From contig JAILNQ010000101.1 in the NCBI GenBank assembly GCA_024691425.1, positions 19,502 through 83,501 of the forward strand: a stretch of 64,000 nt of DNA. The letters are read 5' to 3'. This stretch comes from Lachnospiraceae bacterium (GTDB lineage Bacteria; Bacillota; Clostridia; Lachnospirales; Lachnospiraceae). The translations under genes were made by a program, and so were the position numbers. The notes under the pieces are model-generated. The model saw only the letters and a program-made list of their open reading frames with translations, did not search any database and was not told the DNA's origin. Below, piece after piece: positions 36,706 to 44,449 of this stretch; within the stretch, counting starts at the first letter, position 1; each line of letters starts with the position of its first letter.

Positions 36706-38316
36706 ATGAGTTTCGGATTTTCATATATTGGACTGATATGGCTTTTAATGCTTCTCGTTCCCAATTTCATCTGGACGAAGAATAAGCCTGTCGATTATGA
36801 AAAATATGCCGCAAAAGAGAATAAAGTACTGCTTGCGCTTGAAAGGACAGGAGAGTTCATAGTTACGCCTGTCGCGCTTTTCTTTTCGGACTTCAATTAT
36901 AAAGGCTGGCATTTCTGGAGCCTGGTTCTTCTGGCATCATTCGTCTGCATGGTGCTCTATGAGATTTTCTGGATCAGGTATTTCAGAAGCGAGAAGACGA
37001 TGAAGGATTTCTACAGGGGACTTATCGGCATTCCGGTTGCTGGAGCGACATACCCTGTGATCGCTTTCTTCCTGCTCGGGATATATGGCGGGAACATACT
37101 TATGCTGCTCGGCTCTATAATACTCGGAATAGGACATATCGGAATTCACCTTGATCATCATAAAGAAGTATACGGACCGAAGGAAAAGAAGAAACTTCCT
37201 ATCCGGATACTGTTCGGATTCATGAAGGTTACAGCTATCGTCATTCTTACGGTCATCATAGGAGCGTTCGTGTTCTTCATTGCCTGCCGGAACATAAAAC
37301 AGTTCAGGCATGCGATTGCATATAAGGACGGCGTCAATGAACAGATATTTGTTCAGCTGAATGACCAGGAAGAGTATGTATCGATCATAGGGGAGTCTGC
37401 CGACAACCCTGTCATCATATCTCTGCACGGAGGTCCCGGCTCTCCGACGACTTTCATCGATTACTGCTGGCAGGATTATCTTACGGATGAGTATACGGTC
37501 ATCAGCTGGGATGAGAGAGGGTGCGGCAGATCGTATTATCGCAATGCCGGCATCGATCCTGACAATGCGACGCTGACTTTTGAGCAGCAGCTTGCCGACC
37601 TTGATGCGCTTGTCGATTACGCCTGCGGACGTTTCGGCAGGGAACAGGTGATCATTCTCGGACATTCATACGGCTCCATGCTCGGAAGCAGATATGCCCT
37701 GACACATCCTGAAAAAGTATCCGCTTACATCGGCGTAGGCCAGTGCGTGAATGAACGGGACTATTACGGGGAAACCTATTCATATGAGGATGCTCTCAAG
37801 ACCGCAAAGGAGCGGGGAGATGATACGGCGGAGCTTGAGACCGCTTATGAGAGATTCATGTCGGACAAGAGCATTGCTAATCTTCTTCAGCTGAGGACGC
37901 TTACTGATGTTTACCATCCGCAGACCGTCACGAAAGATGTTTCGACGATGGCTGCACTGACCAGCCCGATTGCCGGCGTGGACGATATCAGGTGGTACAT
38001 GATCCAGATGAGTGCAATGTCTGGCGGAACGAGATACGAAGTGCTTGTTGAGAAGCCGCTCGGCGGATATATGATGGATTTTGATGCACTCGAACATGAA
38101 GATGCATATCAGATGCCGGTGCTTCTGCTTTCCGGCTCATGCGACTGGATCTGTCCGGTCGGACTTGTTGAGGAATACGCAGATAACATTACCGCACCTG
38201 AGGTTTCTGTCCATCTTATGGAAGGCTGCGGACATTCACCTCAGGGACAGCTGCCGGAGGAATTTGCCGGGAAAATCAAAGATTTCCTGGCTGGCTGTTA
38301 TCCAGGAAATAAGTAA
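36706..38316 (+). CDS. Membrane domain fused to proline-iminopeptidase-like alpha/beta hydrolase
   Basis: 536 residues. The first 200 hold about six hydrophobic segments with a charged loop containing LDHHKEVYGPKEKKK. The remainder is an alpha/beta hydrolase: ISLHGGPGSPTTF (oxyanion region), SWDERGCGRS, nucleophile elbow LGHSYGSMLG, late Asp in SGSCDWICP and His in EGCGHSPQ. This is the prolyl aminopeptidase (S33) pattern. The hydrolase would face one side of the membrane, probably outward. A substrate cannot be named. Confidence 0.82.
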   Translation: MSFGFSYIGLIWLLMLLVPNFIWTKNKPVDYEKYAAKENKVLLALERTGEFIVTPVALFFSDFNYKGWHFWSLVLLASFVCMVLYEIFWIRYFRSEKTMKDFYRGLIGIPVAGATYPVIAFFLLGIYGGNILMLLGSIILGIGHIGIHLDHHKEVYGPKEKKKLPIRILFGFMKVTAIVILTVIIGAFVFFIACRNIKQFRHAIAYKDGVNEQIFVQLNDQEEYVSIIGESADNPVIISLHGGPGSPTTFIDYCWQDYLTDEYTVISWDERGCGRSYYRNAGIDPDNATLTFEQQLADLDALVDYACGRFGREQVIILGHSYGSMLGSRYALTHPEKVSAYIGVGQCVNERDYYGETYSYEDALKTAKERGDDTAELETAYERFMSDKSIANLLQLRTLTDVYHPQTVTKDVSTMAALTSPIAGVDDIRWYMIQMSAMSGGTRYEVLVEKPLGGYMMDFDALEHEDAYQMPVLLLSGSCDWICPVGLVEEYADNITAPEVSVHLMEGCGHSPQGQLPEEFAGKIKDFLAGCYPGNK

Positions 38317-38529
38317 TAAATAACCAGTTGATGCAACAAAACAAATAATGGGTATTCCGATGCGATTACAAGATGTGTAAAGGATGGAACAAGCCAGTGG
38401 ACAAATAACACGCAGGGCAGATGCGCTCTCTCTTCAACAATGGGTGGAGTGGAGCGTTGCGGGAGCCAAGCGTAGGTCAGCAACAGAGCTGATAAGTAAA
38501 AAGCTTTACAGTAGCAGAATATGGTAAAG

Positions 38530-38750
38530 CACTCCTGCAGGCATGATAGCTCTTCAGGAGTGTAATTTTTTAGCGAAAAAACACGCCTGGAAGCAAATGA
38601 TAGCTTCTGGAGTGCTTGAGGAGAAGAAAACAAGAGGGGAAAGCACATAAAAAGCACTCTATGACGCACAGAAAGCTCTAGAGAGTGCTTGGACGCTGAA
38701 AATCCGGATCGCCAAGACACTCCTACGGCGATAAGAACTCCAATAGAGTG
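38530..38750. repeat. Array of four related imperfect hairpins
   Basis: Four inverted repeats of 33-39 bp at 38530-38562, 38582-38614, 38652-38690 and 38718-38750. Each opens with CACTC (CACGC in unit two), closes with GAGTG and carries GATAGCTC or a variant just before the right arm. Stem lengths are 8, about 10, 9 and 5 bp. Read on the minus strand, units two and three are followed by T-runs, like terminators. No convincing gene lies in 38317-38800. An extra inverted pair GCTTTAC/GTAAAGC (38502-38529) abuts the first unit. Confidence 0.6.
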
Positions 38751-38801
38751 CAGATCTTCTGAAGACGGTGGAAAACCAAAGGACCACAAGAGTCAAGAAA
38801 C

Positions 38802-38844
38802 AAAAAAGCTCAGGACCATTGATTCAACAGTTCTGAGCTTTTTT
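38802..38844. terminator. Bidirectional terminator between hairpin array and tRNA-Leu(AAG)
   Basis: AGCTCAGGAC (38807-38816) pairs with GTTCTGAGCT (38830-38839). A-runs and T-runs flank it on both sides. It ends the tRNA transcript on the minus strand. Confidence 0.85.
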
Positions 38845-38846
38845 CG

Positions 38847-38931
38847 TGCGGAAGATGAGACTTGAACTCACACGAGCGCATTGCTCACAAGATCCTTAGT
38901 CTTGCTCGTCTGCCAATTCCGACACTTCCGC
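38847..38931 (-). tRNA. tRNA-Leu, anticodon AAG
   Basis: On the minus strand the acceptor stem is GCGGAAG/CTTCCGC with discriminator A. The Leu-type D arm, a long variable arm (GAGCAATGCGCTC) and T loop TTCAAGT are present. The anticodon stem CAAGA/TCTTG holds loop CTAAGGA, anticodon AAG. CCA is not encoded. A promoter TTGACT-17-TATTAT lies upstream (38942-38970). Confidence 0.93.
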
Positions 38932-38941
38932 TCAAGTTGAT

Positions 38942-38970
38942 ATAATATCAGAGTAATCGGATGTAGTCAA
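38942..38970 (-). promoter_or_regulatory. Promoter of tRNA-Leu(AAG)
   Basis: On the minus strand: TTGACT (complement of 38965-38970), 17-bp spacer, TATTAT (complement of 38942-38947). Confidence 0.75.
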
Positions 38971-39011
38971 CAGGAAATTATGTTATAATTCTGCCTGAAA
39001 GGATTTAGGCC

Positions 39012-39302
39012 ATGGAAATAGTAGTTCTTGTACTCGGAATAGTGGGATTCGTAATGTCCTGGGTGATAGTCGGAGCGGTTCCGGCCGCGCTGGCTCTTCT
39101 TTTCGGACCGATACGGCTTCTGATGAAGAAAAAACCGCTGAGAAAGCTTGGAAAGTTTGAGATAATCCTCGGGATCATTTTTGCCATTCTTGCGATAATA
39201 ATAAGCGTATACGTCTATTGTGCGGGGATCATGGATATTGATTTCGTCAAGATCGTTCGCGGATATATTGATGATTTTCTTCTTTTCTTCAAGCACGAGT
39301 GA
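39012..39302 (+). CDS. Small membrane protein, unknown
   Basis: A 96-residue protein with two hydrophobic segments (about residues 3-35 and 50-72), separated by a basic loop (MKKKPLRKLGKFE). It has a weak AAAGGA site and a TATAAT box 22 bases upstream of the start (38984-38989). I do not recognise a family. Confidence 0.55.
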   Translation: MEIVVLVLGIVGFVMSWVIVGAVPAALALLFGPIRLLMKKKPLRKLGKFEIILGIIFAILAIIISVYVYCAGIMDIDFVKIVRGYIDDFLLFFKHE

Positions 39303-39345
39303 TTCAGACGGATTGATTATTTTTCCGCAAAATGTGACATTTTCC

Positions 39346-39374
39346 TTGAATATATTGTGCCAAATGACTATAAT
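39346..39374 (+). promoter_or_regulatory. Promoter of the chemoreceptor gene
   Basis: TTGAAT (39346-39351), 17-bp spacer and TATAAT (39369-39374). This is a housekeeping-type promoter, not the flagellar sigma pattern often seen for such genes. Confidence 0.7.
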
Positions 39375-39427
39375 TACTGTTAAAAGCACGGCAGATTCCG
39401 TGAAAAAATAACAAGGAGAAGGATGTT

Positions 39428-41551
39428 ATGGCTAATAGCACTGGAAGATCAGGCGCATCAGCGCCGAAGACTTCGTCAAAGAAATCGGCGAAGACGGCAT
39501 CGAAAGGGGGAGCGAAGTCAAAACTCAACATGCGGATAACGCTTATTCTGTTCGCGCTCATTCCGCTTTTCGTATCCTCACTCATCATCGGAATAGTTCT
39601 TTACAACAAGAGCAGCAAAGAGATGAAGAACTATACGCACAATTCGCTTGTGCAGGTCGTTGATGATGTCGGTAATTCTTTTGATACGATGGTCGAAACG
39701 AACAAAGAGATTCTTAAGGCGTACACAACCGCACCCATCATCCTGCAGGCTCTCAATGAGCCCAATAATGCGGCCGTTCAGGAAAAGGCTCAGCAGTACA
39801 CGATCGATTATTTCAGCAGGCTGAACGGATGGGAAGGCATTTATCTTGCACAGTGGGATTCCAACGTTCTTACTCATCCCACGGCGCCGCAGATCATAGG
39901 CAAGCCGCTCCGTGAGGGAGATCCTCTGAAGCAGCTGCAGACCGCAATGGAAGGTGCGTCAGACGGCGTTTACAATACGGGTATCATGGTAAGCCCCGCA
40001 ACAGGAAAGCTTATCATGTCAATGTACGCTCCGATCAATGTCAACGGCCAGAACATCGGATACGCTGGATGCGGATTCTTCGTACAGGATATTGCAGCGG
40101 CTATTTCAGATGTATCTGATCTCAAGCTCAGCAGCGCATATGTATATTTCGTTGATAAAGAAGGAACCATGCTCTATCATCCCGATGAGTCCAAGATAGG
40201 TAATCCTGTCGAGAACGCAGCAGTCAAGGGACTGGTTGCAAAGCTTGCAGCAGGTGAGCATCCTCAGCCGGACGTCGTCGAATATGAGTACAAGGGCGCA
40301 ATGAAGTATGCCGGCTACTATGTAGGAGCTAATGAGCATTACATCGCAGTTCTCACCGCAGATGAGAAGGATGTTCTCGGCGGAATAAAATCACTCCAGA
40401 CTTATACGATCATCATCTGCCTCGCATGCATAATTCTTTTCGCAGTAATAGCGATGATCATAGAGAGAATAATTTCTGTTCCTCTCATCACGATCTCCAA
40501 GTCGCTCGAGAAACTCAGCACAGGTGATGTTACGACGGAGTGCAATGCAAAATCTCATATCAAGGAGACAGTCAGCATCATAAATGCTTTCCAGGATCTG
40601 AAGAAAGCGCTCACTACTTCGATGAAGTCGGTTAAGGATTCAGCGTTCGTACTCAACAATGCGATAGTCAATGTCGACGGTATGACCGGCAACAATGTTG
40701 AGTCCGTATCGCAGATCAACACGGCTATCAATGAAGTCGCACAGACATCCCAGAGTGTTGCCGAGAATGCTCAGACAATGGCTGAGAAGGCAGCCGAGCT
40801 CGGTAACGATATAGAGAAGCTCAACGATAACGTTCATAAACTTTATGATGCATCACAGACGATCAAGAATGCGAACAATGATGCAACCGACTGCATGAAG
40901 TCAGTTTATGCAGGAGCTAATGAATCCGTTGAGGCAATGGAGAACATCAACAACAAGATCGCTGAGACAAATACGGCGATAGCAGAGATCGGAACGGCCG
41001 TTCAGGCTATCGAGACGATCGCGGCGCAGACAAACCTCCTGTCACTCAACGCTTCGATAGAGGCAGCACGTGCCGGCGAGGCAGGACGCGGATTCGCGGT
41101 TGTTGCTGACGAGATCAGAAGCCTTGCAGATTCCTCGGCTCAGTCGGCTAAGGAGATCAAGCAGATCATCGAGAACGTCATCGTTCTTTCGAACGGAACG
41201 GTTGACATCAGCAACAGAGTTTTCGATGTCATCAGCAAAGAGCAGTCCGATATCGAAATGGCACAGGATAAGTTCAACGTTCTTTCCGATTCGGTTGAGG
41301 CATCCATAACCGAGATCGATACGATCAGACAGATGACGGCTATGCTCGACAAGATCAAGGTAGAGCTTTCGAATACGACGACAGAGCTCGGTGCGATTTC
41401 CGAAGAGCTCGGTGCTTCTGCAGAAGAAGTTGCGGCATCGTGCCAGACCGTTACGAATGCATGCTCGGATACGCAGAACTCAACTGCGGAGATGCGCAAC
41501 ATAAACGAGGACATGAGCGCAGCGATAGATTTCTTTAAACTGTCAGAATAA
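39428..41551 (+). CDS. Methyl-accepting chemotaxis protein with extracellular Cache domain
   Basis: 707 residues. A Ser/Lys/Ala-rich N-terminal tail of about 33 residues leads into a membrane helix (about 36-60), an extracellular Cache-type sensor domain (to about 325), a second helix (about 327-350), a HAMP segment and a long signalling coiled coil. The signalling tip contains [20 protein letters not shown] and [20 protein letters not shown]. It senses a ligand outside and signals to CheA. The ligand is unknown, and no chemotaxis or flagellar genes are next to it. It is a single-gene unit with its own promoter and terminator. Confidence 0.94.
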   Translation: MANSTGRSGASAPKTSSKKSAKTASKGGAKSKLNMRITLILFALIPLFVSSLIIGIVLYNKSSKEMKNYTHNSLVQVVDDVGNSFDTMVETNKEILKAYTTAPIILQALNEPNNAAVQEKAQQYTIDYFSRLNGWEGIYLAQWDSNVLTHPTAPQIIGKPLREGDPLKQLQTAMEGASDGVYNTGIMVSPATGKLIMSMYAPINVNGQNIGYAGCGFFVQDIAAAISDVSDLKLSSAYVYFVDKEGTMLYHPDESKIGNPVENAAVKGLVAKLAAGEHPQPDVVEYEYKGAMKYAGYYVGANEHYIAVLTADEKDVLGGIKSLQTYTIIICLACIILFAVIAMIIERIISVPLITISKSLEKLSTGDVTTECNAKSHIKETVSIINAFQDLKKALTTSMKSVKDSAFVLNNAIVNVDGMTGNNVESVSQINTAINEVAQTSQSVAENAQTMAEKAAELGNDIEKLNDNVHKLYDASQTIKNANNDATDCMKSVYAGANESVEAMENINNKIAETNTAIAEIGTAVQAIETIAAQTNLLSLNASIEAARAGEAGRGFAVVADEIRSLADSSAQSAKEIKQIIENVIVLSNGTVDISNRVFDVISKEQSDIEMAQDKFNVLSDSVEASITEIDTIRQMTAMLDKIKVELSNTTTELGAISEELGASAEEVAASCQTVTNACSDTQNSTAEMRNINEDMSAAIDFFKLSE

Positions 41552-41577
41552 GATCGGCAGCATTCAGGTTATTTCAG

Positions 41578-41612
41578 CTCTGCCTGCATCAGATGATGCA
41601 GGCAGAGTTTTG
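41578..41612 (+). terminator. Terminator after the chemoreceptor gene
   Basis: A stem of about 13 bp (CTCTGCCTGCAT with ATGCAGGCAGAG) followed by TTTT. The MmcB-like gene's ribosome site starts right after. Confidence 0.88.
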
Positions 41613-41629
41613 TGTAAAGGAGCAACCCT

Positions 41630-42277
41630 GTGCTTAAAGACAAGGACATCAGGGAGCCGCTTTTCTTCTTCCTTGAGGAGAAGTACGGCAAGATAAGGAT
41701 ACTCGAAGAGAAGAACATAGGAAGATCACGTGCGGACGCGGTAATGATCACCGAGGATGCGATTTTCGGCATAGAGATAAAGAGCGATGCCGACACGTAT
41801 GCGCGCCTTGCACGGCAGGTTGAAGACTATGACAGATACTATGACAGGAACATCGTCGTTGTCGGAAGCAGCCACGCGCTCCACATAAGGGAGCATGTTC
41901 CGGAGCACTGGGGAGTTATCACCGTGGAGCTTGAAGGCGATGAGCATGATTTCTATGTGCTGAGAGAGCCGAAAGAGAATGCGGAAGTGACTTTCAGGAG
42001 GAAGCTTGAATTCCTCTGGCGCCCTGAACTCGTGAAGATTCAGCGGTATCATGACATGCCTGCCTATAAAGAGAAGAGCAAGTCGTTCGTCATCGACAAG
42101 ATCGCGGTGCTCGCAGAGCAGGAAAAAATCGATGCTGCCGTGCTCCAGAAGGAAATATGTGAGTTGCTTTTTGAACGCGATTATAATACTATATTTGAGG
42201 AAATCAACAAGTACAGGCAGGAAGAGGGAAAGCGCAAAAGATACAGGCGCAGAGTGAGAAAGAAGAGAAGCAGATGA
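41630..42277 (+). CDS. MmcB/sce7726-type nuclease-fold protein
   Basis: A 215-residue protein. The N-terminal part reads like the MmcB (DNA repair) or sce7726 families: DIREPLFFFLEEKYG, IGRSRADAVMIT, GIEIKSDADTYARL. It has the D...E-x-K pattern of PD-(D/E)XK nucleases (Asp in RADAVM, EIK in GIEIKSD). The C-terminus is very basic (KRKRYRRRVRKKRSR), which fits nucleic-acid binding. GTG at 41630 follows AAAGGAG by 7 bases. Its stop overlaps the start of the SIMPL gene. Role in repair is inferred. Confidence 0.75.
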   Translation: MLKDKDIREPLFFFLEEKYGKIRILEEKNIGRSRADAVMITEDAIFGIEIKSDADTYARLARQVEDYDRYYDRNIVVVGSSHALHIREHVPEHWGVITVELEGDEHDFYVLREPKENAEVTFRRKLEFLWRPELVKIQRYHDMPAYKEKSKSFVIDKIAVLAEQEKIDAAVLQKEICELLFERDYNTIFEEINKYRQEEGKRKRYRRRVRKKRSR

Positions 42278-43077
42278 ACGGGGAAGAGGAGAAGAGCATA
42301 ATGGATAACGAGAACAGAGCAGTTTCGATCCTGAAGCCGATAATAACACTCATATGCGTTATTATTGCCGCCGCGGCGGCTGTAGCGTGCACATATATTT
42401 TCACAGGCGGTCTGGTCGAGTACAAGAAGGACAACGGCGGCGGACTTTCCGCTACGGGTTCTGCGAGCGTGGATTTCGAGGCCGACCTCATCGTATGGCG
42501 CGGAACCTATTCCGCATTCGCAGAGAACACGACCGAAGCATATTCAAGGCTCAACAGGGATGCCCGCAAGATAAAGAACTATCTTGCTGAGAAGGGCATT
42601 GCAGAGAGCGATGTTGTTTTCTCGGCGATCGAGATATCAAAGAGATATTCATCGAATTACAATGATGCCGGCAACTATGTCGGCGATACGTTCAACGGCT
42701 ATGAGCTCTATCAGACAGTGACCGTCTCCTCAGAGGACGTGGACGGGGTAGAGGAAGTTTCCCGCGGTATAACGGAGCTCATTGAGGACGGCGTTGAGTT
42801 CACATCGAATTCACCCGAGTATTACTACAAGGATCTTGACTCGCTCAAGCTCGAGCTTGTCGAGGCTGCTACCGAGAACGCTAAGCAGAGGATAGACCTA
42901 ATGGCGAAGGGCAGCGGATGCACCGTAGGAAAGCTCGTATCATCTAATCTCGGCGTGTTCCAGATCACGGCGAAGAATTCCGCGGATGACGAGTACAGCT
43001 CGGGAGGAACATACAACACTTCATCGAGGCATAAGACGGCAACGATAACCGTCAAGCTTAATTATACGGTGGAGTAG
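42274..43077 (+). CDS. SIMPL-domain membrane-anchored protein
   Basis: 267 residues with an N-terminal membrane helix (about 18-45) and an extracellular SIMPL (YggE/BP26-like) domain: LSATGSASVDFEADLIVW, NRDARKIKNYLAEKGI, YELYQTVTVSSEDVD. Members form cage-like or stress-related proteins of unclear function. The first ATG overlaps the upstream stop (ATGA). A second in-frame ATG at 42301 also has a purine-rich site (GAGGAGAAGAG), so the true start is uncertain by nine residues. Confidence 0.8.
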   Translation: MNGEEEKSIMDNENRAVSILKPIITLICVIIAAAAAVACTYIFTGGLVEYKKDNGGGLSATGSASVDFEADLIVWRGTYSAFAENTTEAYSRLNRDARKIKNYLAEKGIAESDVVFSAIEISKRYSSNYNDAGNYVGDTFNGYELYQTVTVSSEDVDGVEEVSRGITELIEDGVEFTSNSPEYYYKDLDSLKLELVEAATENAKQRIDLMAKGSGCTVGKLVSSNLGVFQITAKNSADDEYSSGGTYNTSSRHKTATITVKLNYTVE

Positions 43078-43089
43078 GCAGGAGATAAA

Positions 43090-43968
43090 ATGAAACAGGA
43101 CTATATAATCGCAACGGCATCGACATGCGACCTTACGAGGGAATACCTCGACGAGCACAATATTCCTTTCATAAGCTATTCATACGTCATGGACGGGAAG
43201 GATTATGAGGATGACTGCCGTGAAGAAACAAGAATGGAAACGTACAGGCAGATGAGGGAAGGAAAGCTGCTCTCGACTTCCGCTATCAACATGTACACGT
43301 ACAGAAAGTTTTTCGAGGGACTTTTCAGCGACGGAATTAAGCCGATAATCTTCCTCGACATGACGAGACCGCTCTCGTCATCATATAAATACTGCGAGGA
43401 AGCTATCGCTGATCTCAAGGAGGAGTATCCGGACAGCAACATCATAAATGTCGACACGCGCTGCGTTTCCGGCGGACTCGGAATGCTCGTGAAGCATGTC
43501 TGCAAGATGTACGAGAACGGCGAGCCGATGGACAAGGTGCTTGAATGGATAGAGGAGAACAAGCTGAAGATCGCGCATCGCTTCACCGTTGACGATCTGA
43601 ACTATCTGAAGCGCGGCGGAAGAGTGTCGAACGCATCGGCGCTCGTCGGAACGCTCCTTTCGATCAAGCCCGTGCTCTATGTGCCCGACGAAGGTACGCT
43701 TGTTGCATCAAATAAAGTCAGAGGCCGAAAGGCTGCGCTTTCGAGCATAATCGATTCGATCAAATCTGACATCAAAGACGAGCAGCGTCCGGAGTTTCTC
43801 ATAAACCATGCGGACTGTTTTGCGGATGCCGAGTACGTAAGGGACAGGATACTTGAAGCATATCCTGCGGCGAAAGTCACCATATCGGGACTCGGAGTTG
43901 TCATCGGAGCGCACTGCGGGCCGGGACTTTTCACCGTGTTCTACATGACCGATGCCAGAAGGCCGTGA
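43090..43968 (+). CDS. DegV-family fatty-acid-binding protein
   Basis: A 292-residue stand-alone DegV/FakB-like protein. It shows ASTCDLTREYL at the front, FLDMTRPLSSSY, DTRCVSGGLGMLV, FTVDDLNYLKRGGRVS and the ligand-loop HCGPGLFTVFY at the end. FakB proteins present fatty acids to FakA kinase for phospholipid synthesis. No FakA is in the window. RlmH starts one base after its stop. The same domain occurs inside the sensor kinase at the start of the window. Confidence 0.9.
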   Translation: MKQDYIIATASTCDLTREYLDEHNIPFISYSYVMDGKDYEDDCREETRMETYRQMREGKLLSTSAINMYTYRKFFEGLFSDGIKPIIFLDMTRPLSSSYKYCEEAIADLKEEYPDSNIINVDTRCVSGGLGMLVKHVCKMYENGEPMDKVLEWIEENKLKIAHRFTVDDLNYLKRGGRVSNASALVGTLLSIKPVLYVPDEGTLVASNKVRGRKAALSSIIDSIKSDIKDEQRPEFLINHADCFADAEYVRDRILEAYPAAKVTISGLGVVIGAHCGPGLFTVFYMTDARRP

Positions 43969-43969
43969 C

Positions 43970-44449
43970 ATGAGGATCGACGTACTTGCGGCCGGAAAGC
44001 TGAAGGACGGATTTTACAGGGACGCTGCGGATGAATATGCGAAGCGCCTTTCCAGATACGTTAAACTGAATATTATAGAAGTGAAGGATGAGAAGACGAG
44101 CGAAGGTGCGAGCGCGCATGAGTGCGATCTCGTAAAGCAGGCTGAAGCCAAGCGCCTGCAGCGGCATGTTGCTGATGATGCCGTTCTCATCCCTCTTTGC
44201 ATAGAGGGGAAGGAAATGCCGTCCGAGGAGTTTGCCGGCTTCATATCGGATCTCGAGAACCGGGGCGAAAGTCATGTTCAGTTCGTTATCGGCGGATCGC
44301 TGGGGCTCGATGAATCGCTTAAGGAAAAAGGAATGATGAAGCTTTCTTTTTCGAAGATGACATTCCCGCATCAGCTCATGCGGGTGATACTTCTCGAGCA
44401 GATCTACAGAGCGTACCGTATCAAGAACAACGAACCCTACCACAAATGA
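43970..44449 (+). CDS. rlmH: 23S rRNA (pseudouridine1915-N3)-methyltransferase
   Basis: A 159-residue SPOUT methyltransferase, exactly the usual RlmH length. It starts RIDVLAAGKLKDGFY and has the SAM-binding knot (FVIGGSLGLDESL) and the end HQLMRVILLEQIYRAYRI plus EPYHK. It methylates helix 69 of 23S rRNA in the 70S ribosome. ATG at 43970 lies one base after the DegV stop, and its own stop overlaps the M16 gene start. Confidence 0.96.
   Translation: MRIDVLAAGKLKDGFYRDAADEYAKRLSRYVKLNIIEVKDEKTSEGASAHECDLVKQAEAKRLQRHVADDAVLIPLCIEGKEMPSEEFAGFISDLENRGESHVQFVIGGSLGLDESLKEKGMMKLSFSKMTFPHQLMRVILLEQIYRAYRIKNNEPYHK

Noticed and set aside
38530..38750. Possible CRISPR array
   Set aside because: The units are inverted repeats of unequal length with only short shared motifs, spacing varies from 53 to 71 bp, and no cas genes are present.
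38298..38789. 163-residue minus-strand reading frame across the hairpin region
   Set aside because: It has no ribosome site, starts inside repeat DNA, is not similar to any family I know, and overlaps the end of the hydrolase gene. The frame looks accidental.
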